Shown: positions 1 through 10,239, counted from the first letter of the stretch. The stretch: DNA of 51,796 bases from an uncultured Candidatus Saccharibacteria bacterium (GCA_949480205.1 CASXXK010000004.1:1-51796); one strand, 5' to 3'. A program made the numbers and translations. The notes: generated from the letters alone by a model not told the origin.

Positions 1-48
1 CAGACCATTTTATCTTTGATTTGTCAAGGGTAAGGTGGTCTGTTTTTT
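1..48 (+). terminator. Rho-independent terminator-like hairpin at the window edge
   Basis: CAGACCA (1-7) pairs with TGGTCTG (36-42), followed by TTTTTT. Confidence 0.6.
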
Positions 49-58
49 GCATAAAATA

Positions 59-90
59 GCTCCAGGCTATTGTGTAAATAAGCCTGGAGC
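59..90. terminator. Hairpin downstream of the DUF3048 gene
   Basis: Perfect 10-bp stem GCTCCAGGCT / AGCCTGGAGC. Confidence 0.6.
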
Positions 91-103
91 GAGTGCTTGA
101 GCT

Positions 104-1378
104 TTAGTACTCAATGCGACCGTATTGTGGTACGGCGGCAATCCAAATTTGGCCAGGAGTAAATTGAATTGTGTCGCCATTGGCGTCACGGAAGACGATT
201 TGGCTGGTTTGGGAGGATTTAGTCCAAGTGCCCTCAATCGCTTGGCCGTTTTGGAAAATTGTGGCTGGGCCAGTGCCGATGGTGGTGATAGCCTCGTGAT
301 AGCCGTCGCTACTGGTGCGTTCCTGGACTACCATTGCAATAACTACGTTAGGTGCAAGTTGAATCGGGTCGCCACACTGAGTTTTGGTGTTGGGCTCAGC
401 AATGTTAGCGGGACATTCATAGGAGAGATGTGGCTCACCGCTAGCATAGGAGCGGAAATATTTATTGGTCTCAGCGTCGTAGAAATAAACTGTGTTAAAG
501 GTGGGAGAGGCACCAAATTGGATGTTGATATCGTCGACGATCTCGACGATGCAATCGGAGCTACCAGCGCAAAGATCGCGTTCGGCGAGAATATCGTCAG
601 TTTCTTCTGGGGTGAGGCGCGGAAGAGCCTTGGGATTTGACGTTGTGTAGCCTTTGGTGGCATTGAATTGGGCGAGATTGGCAGGAGAGGTGAAGAGGTT
701 GTTCCACATACGGCCGCTACCAGTTTCGCGCCACATATAATCGTTGCTTTCATCAAGGTCGCGTTGACCGCCACGGCGGATATCAGCTAAGGCTTCATCT
801 GAGCCACCAGCATGAACGACAGTACAATCAAACGGTGTATCCCAGTCGAGATAGTATGAACGTAGTGAGCGGATAGGGCCAATTACGCCGACAGTAGGAT
901 TTTGAAAGATTGCGGCGAAACGGGTGATGCCGCGTTCGGCGATGGCTTCGAAGACTACGGCTGCTTGACCAAGCCCAGCTTGCGGGCGACCACCATCGTT
1001 ACCGTTGGGGATTTGGACGCAGAAAGTAGGGCTATTATTGAGGCTAGCGTCAGTAATTTCCTCACCGGTCATGAGGCTATAAATTGGATCGGGGAATTCG
1101 GGTTGTTCGTTGCTGACAGAATTTTCGGGTTCTGGTCGGAAGAAAGCAAAATAGATGAAGACCCCAGCTCCAGCAGCAATAAAGATTAATAATAGAATTA
1201 ATATCCAAAGAAAGACCTTTTGGCCAGTAGTGCGGGGTTTGCGTTCTTTTTTGGTTTTGGATTTTGGTTTTTCTGGTACGTTTTTGGACGCACTAGAAGC
1301 TTCGGCTTTACTGGCGACTGGCTTAGTGGGCTGAGATTCATCCTTTTTGGTCTCTGGCCGCGGTGTTTTTGGGCTCAT
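104..1378 (-). CDS. DUF3048 (YerB-like) membrane-anchored protein
   Basis: N-terminal TM segment; PIRSLRSYYLDW...VVHAGGSDEA motifs; SD GAGGAG upstream of the ATG. Confidence 0.8.
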   Translation of the reverse strand: MSPKTPRPETKKDESQPTKPVASKAEASSASKNVPEKPKSKTKKERKPRTTGQKVFLWILILLLIFIAAGAGVFIYFAFFRPEPENSVSNEQPEFPDPIYSLMTGEEITDASLNNSPTFCVQIPNGNDGGRPQAGLGQAAVVFEAIAERGITRFAAIFQNPTVGVIGPIRSLRSYYLDWDTPFDCTVVHAGGSDEALADIRRGGQRDLDESNDYMWRETGSGRMWNNLFTSPANLAQFNATKGYTTSNPKALPRLTPEETDDILAERDLCAGSSDCIVEIVDDINIQFGASPTFNTVYFYDAETNKYFRSYASGEPHLSYECPANIAEPNTKTQCGDPIQLAPNVVIAMVVQERTSSDGYHEAITTIGTGPATIFQNGQAIEGTWTKSSQTSQIVFRDANGDTIQFTPGQIWIAAVPQYGRIEY

Positions 1379-1434
1379 AAAAATAACTCCTCTTAGTTCT
1401 TTCTATTTTAGCATAAGTTAAATAAAAAGACTAT

Positions 1435-2874
1435 TTATGCGTTTTCGATGGCGGTAACAGTTTTGTGTAAGCGCGCGAGACTTACATTTTTGCCAAGAAC
1501 CTCAAGTGTGAGGTGTAGGGATGGGCTGAATGGGGCATACGATAAGGCAATACGGATGAGCGAAAAGAGCTCAGCAGGTTTACGGCCCGTTTCCACCAAT
1601 AGTTGATTAAGAGTTTCTTGCAGGGCGTCGGCGTTCCAGGGGGTGTTTTCTAGTTTAGCGGCTGCGACTTGCAATAATTCACTTAAGCCTTCTTCAGAAA
1701 ACTTTTTGAGGAATTTGTTGCTGATAATCATATTAAGATCGATCTCTGGGTCAGCAAAGAAATAAGTTGTCATTTCGCGAAGGTCAGAGAGAGTTTTAAG
1801 TCGGTCATAGATGATGCTAAGGACGTGTTTTTTGTAGCTGTCGTCGTAAGCGGCGGCGGAATCGGGCCAGTAACCAAGTGTGCGTGGATAAAAAGCGTCA
1901 ATTCCCTGTCCGTCAATAAGTTTGCGAATCCATTGACCATTCATCCAGAGGATTTTGGTTTCATCGAAACGGGCACCGGAAGTTTGGATGCGATTAACTG
2001 AAAAAGCTTGGATAAGTTGGTCTTTGGAATAGATTTCTTCTTCGGTACCATCATTCCAGCCAAGGCAAGCGAGATAATTAAGAAGGGCTTCGGGTAGAAT
2101 GCCATCATCGCGATACTCGGTGACGGATTTGGCGCCATCGCGTTTGCCGAGCTTTTTATTGCCGGTGGGAGCGAGGATGTGAGGTAAAGAGATGAGCTTA
2201 GGGATGTCGAGATTTAGGGCTTCATAAATTGCAAGATAGTTTGGCGTGCTAGAGAGATATTCGACACCGCGGCAAATGTGAGTTACGCCCATTTCGGCAT
2301 CGTCAACAATGTGGGCGAAGTTATAGGTGGGCAAACCGTCAGCCTTGATGAGAATAATGTCATCCTGAACTTCGGGTCCAGCAGTCATATCACCCATAAC
2401 CTCATCATGCCAGTGGCGGATTTTGGGATCGGATTTGAAGCGCAATGGTAAGCCTTCGTGCCATTCGGGTGGGTTTTCTGGACGGAAGTTACGGTAGAGA
2501 TAAGGAACTTTTTTGGCCGTGCACTCGTCGCGGTAAGCTTGGATTTGTTCGCTACTGGTATCATCGGCATAAGCGCGCCCCATGGAAATTAGCTTATTAG
2601 CCCATTCGTGATAAATAACTTTGCGTTGACTTTGGAAGTAGGGTTCGCTTGGTCCACCGACAATGGGGCCTTCATCCCAGTCGAGCCCAAGCCATTTGAG
2701 AGTGTCTTCGATTAGCTCGGTAGCGCCTTCGACGTAGCGAGCCTGGTCGGTATCTTCAATGCGCAGAATAAACTTACCACCCGATTGGCGTGCCAAAAGA
2801 TAGGGATAAATAGCGCTACGAACATTACCAATATGAATATACCCTGTGGGGCTAGGAGCAAAACGTGTTTTCAT
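1435..2874 (-). CDS. gltX: Glutamyl-tRNA synthetase
   Basis: RFAPSPTGYIHIGNVRSA class I signature and KKLGKRDGA KMSKS-like loop. Confidence 0.95.
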   Translation of the reverse strand: MKTRFAPSPTGYIHIGNVRSAIYPYLLARQSGGKFILRIEDTDQARYVEGATELIEDTLKWLGLDWDEGPIVGGPSEPYFQSQRKVIYHEWANKLISMGRAYADDTSSEQIQAYRDECTAKKVPYLYRNFRPENPPEWHEGLPLRFKSDPKIRHWHDEVMGDMTAGPEVQDDIILIKADGLPTYNFAHIVDDAEMGVTHICRGVEYLSSTPNYLAIYEALNLDIPKLISLPHILAPTGNKKLGKRDGAKSVTEYRDDGILPEALLNYLACLGWNDGTEEEIYSKDQLIQAFSVNRIQTSGARFDETKILWMNGQWIRKLIDGQGIDAFYPRTLGYWPDSAAAYDDSYKKHVLSIIYDRLKTLSDLREMTTYFFADPEIDLNMIISNKFLKKFSEEGLSELLQVAAAKLENTPWNADALQETLNQLLVETGRKPAELFSLIRIALSYAPFSPSLHLTLEVLGKNVSLARLHKTVTAIENA

Positions 2875-2903
2875 GAGATATATTATACTACAAAAAGTCG
2901 TGA

Positions 2904-4700
2904 TTATAGAGAAGTGACGATACTGCGCACCTGTTTTTTGGTGAGGACTGAGCTACGAGAAGTGATTTTGTAAAGGACGCCACCGTTTACCCATGCCGCG
3001 TTAGAATTGGCGTCAGAAATATAGATAGTAATTCCCTGTTCGTGGGTGCTAGTATAGTCATCGCCCCAGGTTGGTTCGACATAATTACGGAGTAATGCGG
3101 CGCTATCCCAAGATGATTTTTCTTCGATCAAAGTGAACGATGCGCCGTCGGGGCCATCAAATTTGAGAGTAATTTTACCGTTTTCGGAGGTGATATCGCC
3201 GAGAGAATAATCGCGGGGGACATAGGATGGGTATGAAGCCTGAATCCCGGTTTGCATGGCAGCGACACGTACAGAAATATCGGGAAGGTTAGCGCCTACG
3301 ACGTAGATGATGGCGGCAACACAGGCGGCAGCACAGCTGAAAGCAATAGCAAAGTGGCGTGCGCGGAAGCGTTTGCGCGGCATAGTGTGCTCGGCGCGAG
3401 CTTTGGTCTTGCGGTTTTGTTCTTCGTCCATAGTAGCAACGGAGTGCAAAGCTTGTTCAATGGCGCGATTCTTGAGCTCTTCTGGGCTAGTGGGGCGTGA
3501 GAGCTGGCGGGATTTTGGATTTACACGGAGATTGTTGTTTGCTACGGTACGCTTCATAGCTGGTCGGCGCATATTAGTAGCAGTTGCGGCTTTTTTGCGG
3601 CTGGCAGCCATAACTTTTGCGGAAGAGCGTGTAACTTTAGCAGCAGCGCGGTTGGCTTTGGCAGGCAAAGTGACTTTTACGGCTGTGTTGGCGGATTTAG
3701 CCTTGGCTTTTGCTTTGGTAATAGCTTCTTCCTGAATCTTGGTAGATTTCATGGCGATGCTGACGAATTTTTCGATGGTATCGCCGAGTTCTTTCATTTC
3801 GGGGGAGTCGTGATTGGATTTGATGTTTTCGGCAAACATCTTGAGTGAAGCGACTTGCTCGGTGACTTGGTCGGGGTCGGTCGCGACGCGGATTGAAGCA
3901 ATGGCTTCGGAGGCGGCTTGAGCGATGGCATCGACAGATGTGTTGGCAGAAGCGTCGAGCGTCGCGACCGCAGGCGCTTCGGTCATCGCAGGTTGTTCGG
4001 CTGGGATATTTTCGGATGCAATGGCATAGTTAGCGTAATTGTCGCCGTATTCTTTGACCGAAGCGCCTAAACTGGCGGCAGCGTAGTCGGCAGCGATGTT
4101 CATGGCGAGTGCGTCCATATCAACTGGATTGGGCTGTGGTGCAGGTGTGGCTATGTTTGGGGTTGCTGCTGCCGACGGCTCGGGCATGACCTGAGCGGGC
4201 GCGCCAGCCATTGGCGTGGCTGCATTATAAATTGATGGCGTGTTGGAAAAAGGATTGAATGCTGCGTTGTAATTGTCTGGCGCGCCCAGCGCTGCCGCCA
4301 GTTGCTCGGTTTCTCCCATAGAAGGTATATTGTTAGCTGTCATGGATGGGGTGGCAGTGGCTTCGGCTGGGTTCATTCCAAATTCAACGACATTTGGATA
4401 GAGCGCGACTTGATTGGTTTCGGCAAGGATGCGGGCGGCCTCGGCTTCCTCTTGTGCTAGACGTTCGGCTTCGGCGGCGCGAGCTGCTTCAAATTCCGCA
4501 GCATGCACACGCATATTAACTAATCTTGATGGCGTGCTTGGAGCTTCCCCACGATGCATGTGGGCGGATCTGGCGGCTTCTTCGACGGCGGCCGTCGTAG
4601 GACGACGAACATAACGCCGGTTGAGCGTGGTGGAAGATTGAGTAATCCGATGAGTAGCCGAGCTTGACTGGCCAGCAGACTCAACTTGAATTTTACTCAT
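2904..4700 (-). CDS. Ala-rich protein of unknown function with one TM helix near the C-terminus
   Basis: Long ORF; ATG at 4700 preceded by GAGGAG; TM segment FAIAFSCAAACVAAIIYVVGA. Confidence 0.7.
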   Translation of the reverse strand: MSKIQVESAGQSSSATHRITQSSTTLNRRYVRRPTTAAVEEAARSAHMHRGEAPSTPSRLVNMRVHAAEFEAARAAEAERLAQEEAEAARILAETNQVALYPNVVEFGMNPAEATATPSMTANNIPSMGETEQLAAALGAPDNYNAAFNPFSNTPSIYNAATPMAGAPAQVMPEPSAAATPNIATPAPQPNPVDMDALAMNIAADYAAASLGASVKEYGDNYANYAIASENIPAEQPAMTEAPAVATLDASANTSVDAIAQAASEAIASIRVATDPDQVTEQVASLKMFAENIKSNHDSPEMKELGDTIEKFVSIAMKSTKIQEEAITKAKAKAKSANTAVKVTLPAKANRAAAKVTRSSAKVMAASRKKAATATNMRRPAMKRTVANNNLRVNPKSRQLSRPTSPEELKNRAIEQALHSVATMDEEQNRKTKARAEHTMPRKRFRARHFAIAFSCAAACVAAIIYVVGANLPDISVRVAAMQTGIQASYPSYVPRDYSLGDITSENGKITLKFDGPDGASFTLIEEKSSWDSAALLRNYVEPTWGDDYTSTHEQGITIYISDANSNAAWVNGGVLYKITSRSSVLTKKQVRSIVTSL

Positions 4701-4807
4701 TAACAATAACTCCTCATCGTACTTTTGCTTATATCTATTATAACTTCAAGCACTATAAAAAAGCAAGAGCAAAATTCCACGTAAAATATGCTATAATATA
4801 TGTTGAT

Positions 4808-6328
4808 ATGGATTTTGAAGAACGTGAACAACAACGTCGTCGACAGATGATTAAAGTAATTATTGCTGAAGTTGGGATGGTGATCTCGATAATTGCCATT
4901 GTAGTAGTGGCGACCTTGGCGGCGATGGGCTTTTTTGTGACTAGCAGTGGTAGGATAGAGCAGTCTGGGTTGGTGCAGATCCATTCGGCTCCAACTGGTG
5001 CAACGGTGGAGATTGACGGTAATACGATTTTCTCTCGAACTAATTTGAGTCGAAGTTTAACTCCAGGCGAACATAGTCTTAAACTTTCACGTGATGGCTA
5101 TGACACTTGGCAAAAAAATATCAAAATGTCGTCAGGGATGTTATTGCGTTTGTATTATCCACGTTTATTCTTGTTAAATCGTAAACCGGAAGTAGCCTTG
5201 CAAATAGAAAAGGAACTTGAATTCTATTTGCCGTCTAATGATCAGACATATATATTATATGCTGCAAGTGACAGCGTAGTATGGAACTTGATTAATATCC
5301 GCGATGATGAACCAAAAGTAACTCAATTGGATTTGACGACGGTGTTGCCAGGAGTTGTGGAAAATAAGTTTCTGGGCAAAGTGGAGAGCTTGAGGTGGAA
5401 TAATAGCGACAGTGTGTTAGCGAAGATTGCTTATGAAAATAAGTCTGAATGGATTTTGATTAATCTCAAGGATCTAAAGCAGAGCTTGAATCTTACGCGA
5501 ACTTTCGGTTTGGAGTTTACACAAGTTGAAATGATTGATGATGCTGCTGCGCGGTTGTATGCTCTAGAAAATCAGCAACTACGGCGGATAAATATTAGCG
5601 ATCAGTCAATTTCGCGAGTTTTATTGCATAATATTTCGAGTTTTGCTAATAGCAAGACTAATGTCGCGTATGTAATGACGCAAACTACGGAAAATCAAGA
5701 AGCCAAAAAGATTATTGGGACTTATCGTGACGGTGAGAATGGTGGTACAACTTTAGTGTCGGCGGATGGTGACGCGACGGCTGTAGTGGCTTTGACGCGC
5801 TATTACGATGAGGATTACTTAGCTTATGCGATTAACGATGAATTAAATGTTTATTATGGCGCATTGCCTAGTTACCGTGAACAAGCGCAGGATACAGATT
5901 TTTCGGGATTGAAGGTTTTGATTGATAAAACTAAGCTTCAGACTGTGCCAAATAGTTTTAGTTTGAGCCCCGAGGGAGAGTATATTGTGGCGTCGCATGG
6001 TCAACAATTTACAGTGGTGGATTTAGAGATGGGTGATTTGGTTGAGTACGAAGCGATGACTTCAAATTTAGCCTGGTTGGATAGAGCGATGATGACGGCA
6101 GTTGTGAATGAGGGGCTATGGGTGTGGGATTTTGATTACACCAATCAACGCGAAATAGCACGCTATATAACAGAAGGGTCTGACGTTAAAAATGATCCAA
6201 TTACGACTATTTCCAAAGCAAAAATAGCTAATTATCCAGCAGTAATTGCGGATAACAATCGTTGGATTTATTATTTGACAGAATCTAAAACTGGTTTGGC
6301 TTTGATGCGTGAGCGAATCCGCGATTAA
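4808..6328 (+). CDS. PEGA domain-containing membrane protein
   Basis: N-terminal TM, then VQIHSAPTGATVEIDGN...LTPGEHSLKLSRDGYDTWQ, typical PEGA repeat; start chosen at the ATG at 4808. Confidence 0.8.
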   Translation: MDFEEREQQRRRQMIKVIIAEVGMVISIIAIVVVATLAAMGFFVTSSGRIEQSGLVQIHSAPTGATVEIDGNTIFSRTNLSRSLTPGEHSLKLSRDGYDTWQKNIKMSSGMLLRLYYPRLFLLNRKPEVALQIEKELEFYLPSNDQTYILYAASDSVVWNLINIRDDEPKVTQLDLTTVLPGVVENKFLGKVESLRWNNSDSVLAKIAYENKSEWILINLKDLKQSLNLTRTFGLEFTQVEMIDDAAARLYALENQQLRRINISDQSISRVLLHNISSFANSKTNVAYVMTQTTENQEAKKIIGTYRDGENGGTTLVSADGDATAVVALTRYYDEDYLAYAINDELNVYYGALPSYREQAQDTDFSGLKVLIDKTKLQTVPNSFSLSPEGEYIVASHGQQFTVVDLEMGDLVEYEAMTSNLAWLDRAMMTAVVNEGLWVWDFDYTNQREIARYITEGSDVKNDPITTISKAKIANYPAVIADNNRWIYYLTESKTGLALMRERIRD

Positions 6329-7659
6329 CTACCGAAGATGCTGTTCCAGAGATTCTCAAAGAATGATGGTTCGTTAGCCGGCATAGAATTACCGGTGTCT
6401 GGCGTGTCTTCAGGAGTGGTAGGCTCGGCGACATTATCGCTACTGTAGGCGGGGCTGATTTGTTCGGCACTGATGAGCAGACGGTAACGTGAGGTGCCGA
6501 GTGGAGTACAGGTAATTAGCGTAAGCATTGGACGATCGGTTTCGTAGATCAAGGCGGCGACATCAGTTGGTTCCACGACTTTGCTGCTGGTCATTTGATA
6601 GGTATAACGCACGGAGTCGTAGTTGATGTAAATTAGGTCACCTACTTCAAGGCGCTCAAGTCCAGAGAAGATAAACTTGTAGGGGTTGCTGCTGTAGATG
6701 TCACCAGCAGAGTGACCAGAGATGGCGAGGTTGCCGATTTGGCCGGGCAGGGCGTTAGCTCCTGGAATGGAGAATTGTGCTACGCCTTGATTCATAGCGG
6801 CGTCAACTTCACTAACACTGATGCCGAAAGCAACTGGAACATCAATGTTAAGTTTTGGAATGATGAGCCGGGGGTCGGGGGAGACGGTCTGAGTAATGCT
6901 GGGATCTACGGCGGTGAGGCCAGTATTAACTGAGCCAGTGTCGGGAGAAATATAAGCCATAATTGGTGCAAAAATACGTCGATTGTATTGTAAGAAAAGA
7001 GCCGTCAAAATGATTGCTCCAATGATGAATATTGGCGTAAGGCGACGCAGATTGCGTTTGCGTTCGGTGGCGCCAGTGGCAATGCGCTCAGTTTTTAGCT
7101 TTTCAGTCTCAAGATAGGTTTGGGCGGCTTTGGCGTAATATTCACTGTAATAATTTTTGTAATAATCCTGCCAAGCAGAGTGGTATTTCTGCCATTCTTC
7201 GGAAATAGCTTCTTGATTAACTGGAGTATCTTTGAGAGCGCTAGGAGTTTCGTTGGTGTTGTAATTAGTTTCGCCTACGTAGGTTGGCGATTCGGCTGGC
7301 GCGGCATCGTAGTTATTCTCTACCGGGGCGGCATATTCTTGCTGATAAGCGTTGCCGACGGGTTGTTTAGTGGTGGGTTCTTGACTGTAAACTGGTGTGC
7401 GTTGGTATTCGGCTGTAGGATAGTTGATATTATTGTGCGACCAGTCGGGTTGAACTTGTTGTTGAGGGGTAGGGGTTTCATTAAAACGGTTAGTGTGACG
7501 TTCACGGTTTTTGATTAAACGTTCGCGAGAGCTAGCGGGTAGATTGCGCAGGTTTTCGACCGTTGAAGAATAGACCGCAAGTACTTTCTTGCGGGCAATT
7601 TCGGCTGCAGTTTGACGTTGCCGATCTGAGGAAGATAGCCCACCGTTTTCTGAATCCAT
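6325..7659 (-). CDS. Sortase family protein
   Basis: LIIPKLNIDVPV...ISGHSAGD...LTLITCTPLGTSRYRLLI with His, TLxTC and Arg catalytic motifs; start re-assigned to 7659 because the longer ORF runs through the tRNA. Confidence 0.85.
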   Translation of the reverse strand: MDSENGGLSSSDRQRQTAAEIARKKVLAVYSSTVENLRNLPASSRERLIKNRERHTNRFNETPTPQQQVQPDWSHNNINYPTAEYQRTPVYSQEPTTKQPVGNAYQQEYAAPVENNYDAAPAESPTYVGETNYNTNETPSALKDTPVNQEAISEEWQKYHSAWQDYYKNYYSEYYAKAAQTYLETEKLKTERIATGATERKRNLRRLTPIFIIGAIILTALFLQYNRRIFAPIMAYISPDTGSVNTGLTAVDPSITQTVSPDPRLIIPKLNIDVPVAFGISVSEVDAAMNQGVAQFSIPGANALPGQIGNLAISGHSAGDIYSSNPYKFIFSGLERLEVGDLIYINYDSVRYTYQMTSSKVVEPTDVAALIYETDRPMLTLITCTPLGTSRYRLLISAEQISPAYSSDNVAEPTTPEDTPDTGNSMPANEPSFFENLWNSIFGS

Positions 7660-7703
7660 ATATTTTCTATTATAACACGAAAAATGTGATATAATGGAAA
7701 TAC

Positions 7704-7790
7704 GGGCGAGTGGCGGAATTGGTAGACGCGCTAGACTCAAAATCTGGTTCTCGCAAGGGAGTGAGGGTTCGATTCCCTCCCCGCCCACCA
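7704..7790 (+). tRNA. tRNA-Leu (CAA anticodon), CCA encoded
   Basis: Cloverleaf: anticodon loop CTCAAAA, long variable arm, T arm GAGGGTTCGATTCCCTC, 3' CCA; one A-C mismatch in the acceptor stem. Confidence 0.9.
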
Positions 7791-7830
7791 ATAAAATAAC
7801 CTTGACCATGTGTCAAGGTTATTTTATTGG
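7788..7830 (+). terminator. Terminator hairpin fused to the tRNA 3' end
   Basis: Perfect 19-bp inverted repeat CCAATAAAATAACCTTGAC / GTCAAGGTTATTTTATTGG, 5-nt loop. Confidence 0.7.
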
Positions 7831-7868
7831 TTGAACTAGATGGGCACGAGCCTGGAGGGTTTGTGGCG

Positions 7869-7897
7869 AAAAATCCCCTCATTTTGAGGGGATTTTT
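7869..7897. terminator. Bidirectional terminator
   Basis: AAAAATCCCCTC-atttt-GAGGGGATTTTT. Confidence 0.85.
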
Positions 7898-7912
7898 GGT
7901 CGGTTAGGTAAA

Positions 7913-8620
7913 TTATTGGTTAATAACGAGAGAATTCATAATCTCGGCGCCAACTTTTTCCCATTCGCCGCGCATATCATCAAGACAGTTGAAAGAGATA
8001 ACGGCAAGCTTACCATCATAGGAGAAGAAAATCATATGGTTGAAGATATCTTCATCGGTGTAGTCGGTGACCATCTTGATTTCGCCAACTTTGTGCCCGT
8101 TGACTTCGTATGATCGAGCTTTGATGTCCTTGGCTTCAGCAGCATCAAAGATTTGTTTCATAGCTTCAAGATAAGCTTCGATCTGATCGTTGCTAAGGGC
8201 GTTTTCTGGTTTGCTGATGGCAAGATTGACTGTGTTGTCCTTGTTGGTAAGTACGAGATCTGGCGCGTCGCTAGTACCATAATCTTCGGCGATTTGCTCG
8301 GCGCTCATGTTGGTAAATTCGGTTGGGGCCAAGAGTTTGTAGTTAAAACCGTCAAGAGAGACATATTTGGCGTCAATTTTGTTACCTTTGCCGTTTTCCA
8401 ATGTGAGGGCGGTTTCGGTTTTACCGTCTTCTTTTTTACCATCTTCATCTTTGTTGCCAGTGAGCTGGATGATGCAAAAGATAATGCCAGCGATAATTAC
8501 GGCGGCTACGATGATGCCGATGATAATTTTCCAAGGGAAATTATTGGTTGATTTTGCGGTTGCTTTGGCTGGTTTTGATTCTTGAGCCTTAGCAGCGGTT
8601 GTTTTGCGTGCTTCTGCCAC
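7913..8620 (-). CDS. Single-TM protein of unknown function
   Basis: GTG start with GGAG SD; TM segment IIIGIIVAAVIIAGIIFCII. Confidence 0.7.
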   Translation of the reverse strand: MAEARKTTAAKAQESKPAKATAKSTNNFPWKIIIGIIVAAVIIAGIIFCIIQLTGNKDEDGKKEDGKTETALTLENGKGNKIDAKYVSLDGFNYKLLAPTEFTNMSAEQIAEDYGTSDAPDLVLTNKDNTVNLAISKPENALSNDQIEAYLEAMKQIFDAAEAKDIKARSYEVNGHKVGEIKMVTDYTDEDIFNHMIFFSYDGKLAVISFNCLDDMRGEWEKVGAEIMNSLVINQ

Positions 8621-8659
8621 GATAAACTCCTTTTACTTAACTTATGTTTATTGTAGCAG

Positions 8660-9559
8660 TTATTTGGTTTTGTGACAATGCTGATGTGTATGCGCGTGCG
8701 GAATTGTGGTTTGTGGATTGCAGATTTCTTCGTGGCAATGTTCTGTGGGATTTTCCATTTCTATGGTGCTGTGCGCAATGTCATGTTCTGCGAGTTCAGT
8801 TTTGATTTGCTGCTTCAGCTTGGCGTTAGGTGCTGCAGCGATAACATGTAACGTGGCATAGTTATGGAAGCCGTCGAGGCTCCAGACGTGGAGATGATGG
8901 ATGCTTTTGACACCAGGAATCTGAAGAAGATGCCCCTTAATATCGTCAAGCGAAATTCCGGTGGGAGTCTTTTCTAAAAAGACATCCAGAATGGAGCGGA
9001 AGTTATTGATGGCTTGTTTGAAGATAAAGAGTGCTACCAGGATCGAAAGAATTGGGTCAAGATAGGTGATGTCGGTGAAGCGCATGATAATTGCACCAGC
9101 CAAAACTACAGCCCAGCCCAGGACGTCTTCGAGCATGTGTAAATTGACGGATTTTTGGTTGAGTGAGCCTTTGTCGCGCGTGATGTAGGCGGCAATGAAG
9201 TTGACAACGACGCCGATGATGGCGAGTATAATCATGCCATCATAGTTAATTTCTGCGGGGTTAAACAACCGCGTAATAGCGCTAGCAATTACAAATGCTG
9301 ATCCAAAGAGTAGGATAAGTGTCGTGATCATGCCGCCAACGAGTGAGTAGCGGACATAACCGTAGGTGTAATTGGTATCGGGGCGTTTGGCGCTTTTCTT
9401 TTCGAGGAAATAGGAAATGCCAATACTAATAGCATCACCCAAATCATGAATAGCATCGGACATGATGGCCGTGCTGTTGGTGAAAGCTCCACCAATGAAT
9501 TCGTAAATTGAGAATCCAAGATTGAGCAAAAAAGCAATTAAGATTTTATTTTTGGACAT
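8660..9559 (-). CDS. Cation diffusion facilitator (Zn/Co-type efflux)
   Basis: SDAIHDLGDAISIGISYFLEKKS, HxxHxWSLDG and a His-rich C-terminus. Confidence 0.9.
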   Translation of the reverse strand: MSKNKILIAFLLNLGFSIYEFIGGAFTNSTAIMSDAIHDLGDAISIGISYFLEKKSAKRPDTNYTYGYVRYSLVGGMITTLILLFGSAFVIASAITRLFNPAEINYDGMIILAIIGVVVNFIAAYITRDKGSLNQKSVNLHMLEDVLGWAVVLAGAIIMRFTDITYLDPILSILVALFIFKQAINNFRSILDVFLEKTPTGISLDDIKGHLLQIPGVKSIHHLHVWSLDGFHNYATLHVIAAAPNAKLKQQIKTELAEHDIAHSTIEMENPTEHCHEEICNPQTTIPHAHTHQHCHKTK

Positions 9560-9584
9560 AAAAAGTTCCCTTATTATGTATAAG

Positions 9585-9603
9585 TGTTGTAAAATTTACA
9601 ACA
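9585..9603. promoter_or_regulatory. Palindromic operator candidate upstream of the CDF gene
   Basis: TGTTGTAAA-A-TTTACAACA, perfect 9-1-9 inverted repeat. Confidence 0.5.
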
Positions 9604-9675
9604 GGTTGTAGGATAGGTTCATAAAATCATTGTCTCTGACGGTGACTGAAAAACTTCTGTTTAGAGTATAGCGGA

Positions 9676-10215
9676 TTAATGTCTAGATTGCAAGTAGCGG
9701 ATGTAATAATTCCAACAAACTGGCTTGTCGGTGATACTGGCAGTGTCGTTTGTAATAAAATTAACAAAGTCGTCAGCACTAATCCATTTGACTTCTTGGA
9801 CTTCTTCGGGTTGTAATTTGATTTGTGATGGGTCTAAGTCGAGATGTGCGACGAAGTAATCATTGAAGTGGCGGTTGATAATATTACCTTCGATGTTTTC
9901 TGAAGTTGAGCTGCCGATGTAGAGCAAATCCTGAGGCCGGAGTGTGATACCGAGTTCTTCTTTGGCTTCGCGCAGGGCGGCTTGATAACCAAATTCTCCG
10001 GCGTCCACGTGCCCACCAACGGCGACATCCCACATATCAGGCCATATTCTTTTGGATTTGCTGCGTTTTTGTAATAAGATTTTTTGGCCATCAGTGCTTA
10101 CAATAAAGACTACGATGGCGCGATGCCAGATTCCCTGACTATGACATTCGCTACGAGTGGCGGTCCGACCAGTAAAACCGCCATGTTGGTCTAGGACGTC
10201 GAAGGTTTCTTCCAT
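9676..10215 (-). CDS. NUDIX hydrolase (IPP isomerase-like)
   Basis: GGHVDAGEFGYQAALREAKEELGI Nudix box. Confidence 0.9.
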   Translation of the reverse strand: MEETFDVLDQHGGFTGRTATRSECHSQGIWHRAIVVFIVSTDGQKILLQKRSKSKRIWPDMWDVAVGGHVDAGEFGYQAALREAKEELGITLRPQDLLYIGSSTSENIEGNIINRHFNDYFVAHLDLDPSQIKLQPEEVQEVKWISADDFVNFITNDTASITDKPVCWNYYIRYLQSRH

Positions 10216-10233
10216 GTCATAATTATAACATGG

Positions 10234-10239
10234 TATAAT
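10234..10239 (+). promoter_or_regulatory. Extended -10 promoter (TGGTATAAT) of leader module A
   Basis: TGG+TATAAT; same 26-nt distance to the leader ATG as in module B. Confidence 0.6.

Noticed and set aside
125-640. Long antisense ORFs listed in the track (e.g. 125-640, 8153-8551, 7120-7518, 45624-46073)
   Set aside because: They lie opposite well-supported genes, have low-complexity or atypical composition, and lack SD sites or domain motifs.
7670-7882. ORF overlapping the tRNA-Leu and the extended sortase N-terminus (7660-7809)
   Set aside because: The tRNA accounts for this sequence; sortase translation more plausibly starts at 7659 after a TATAAT box.
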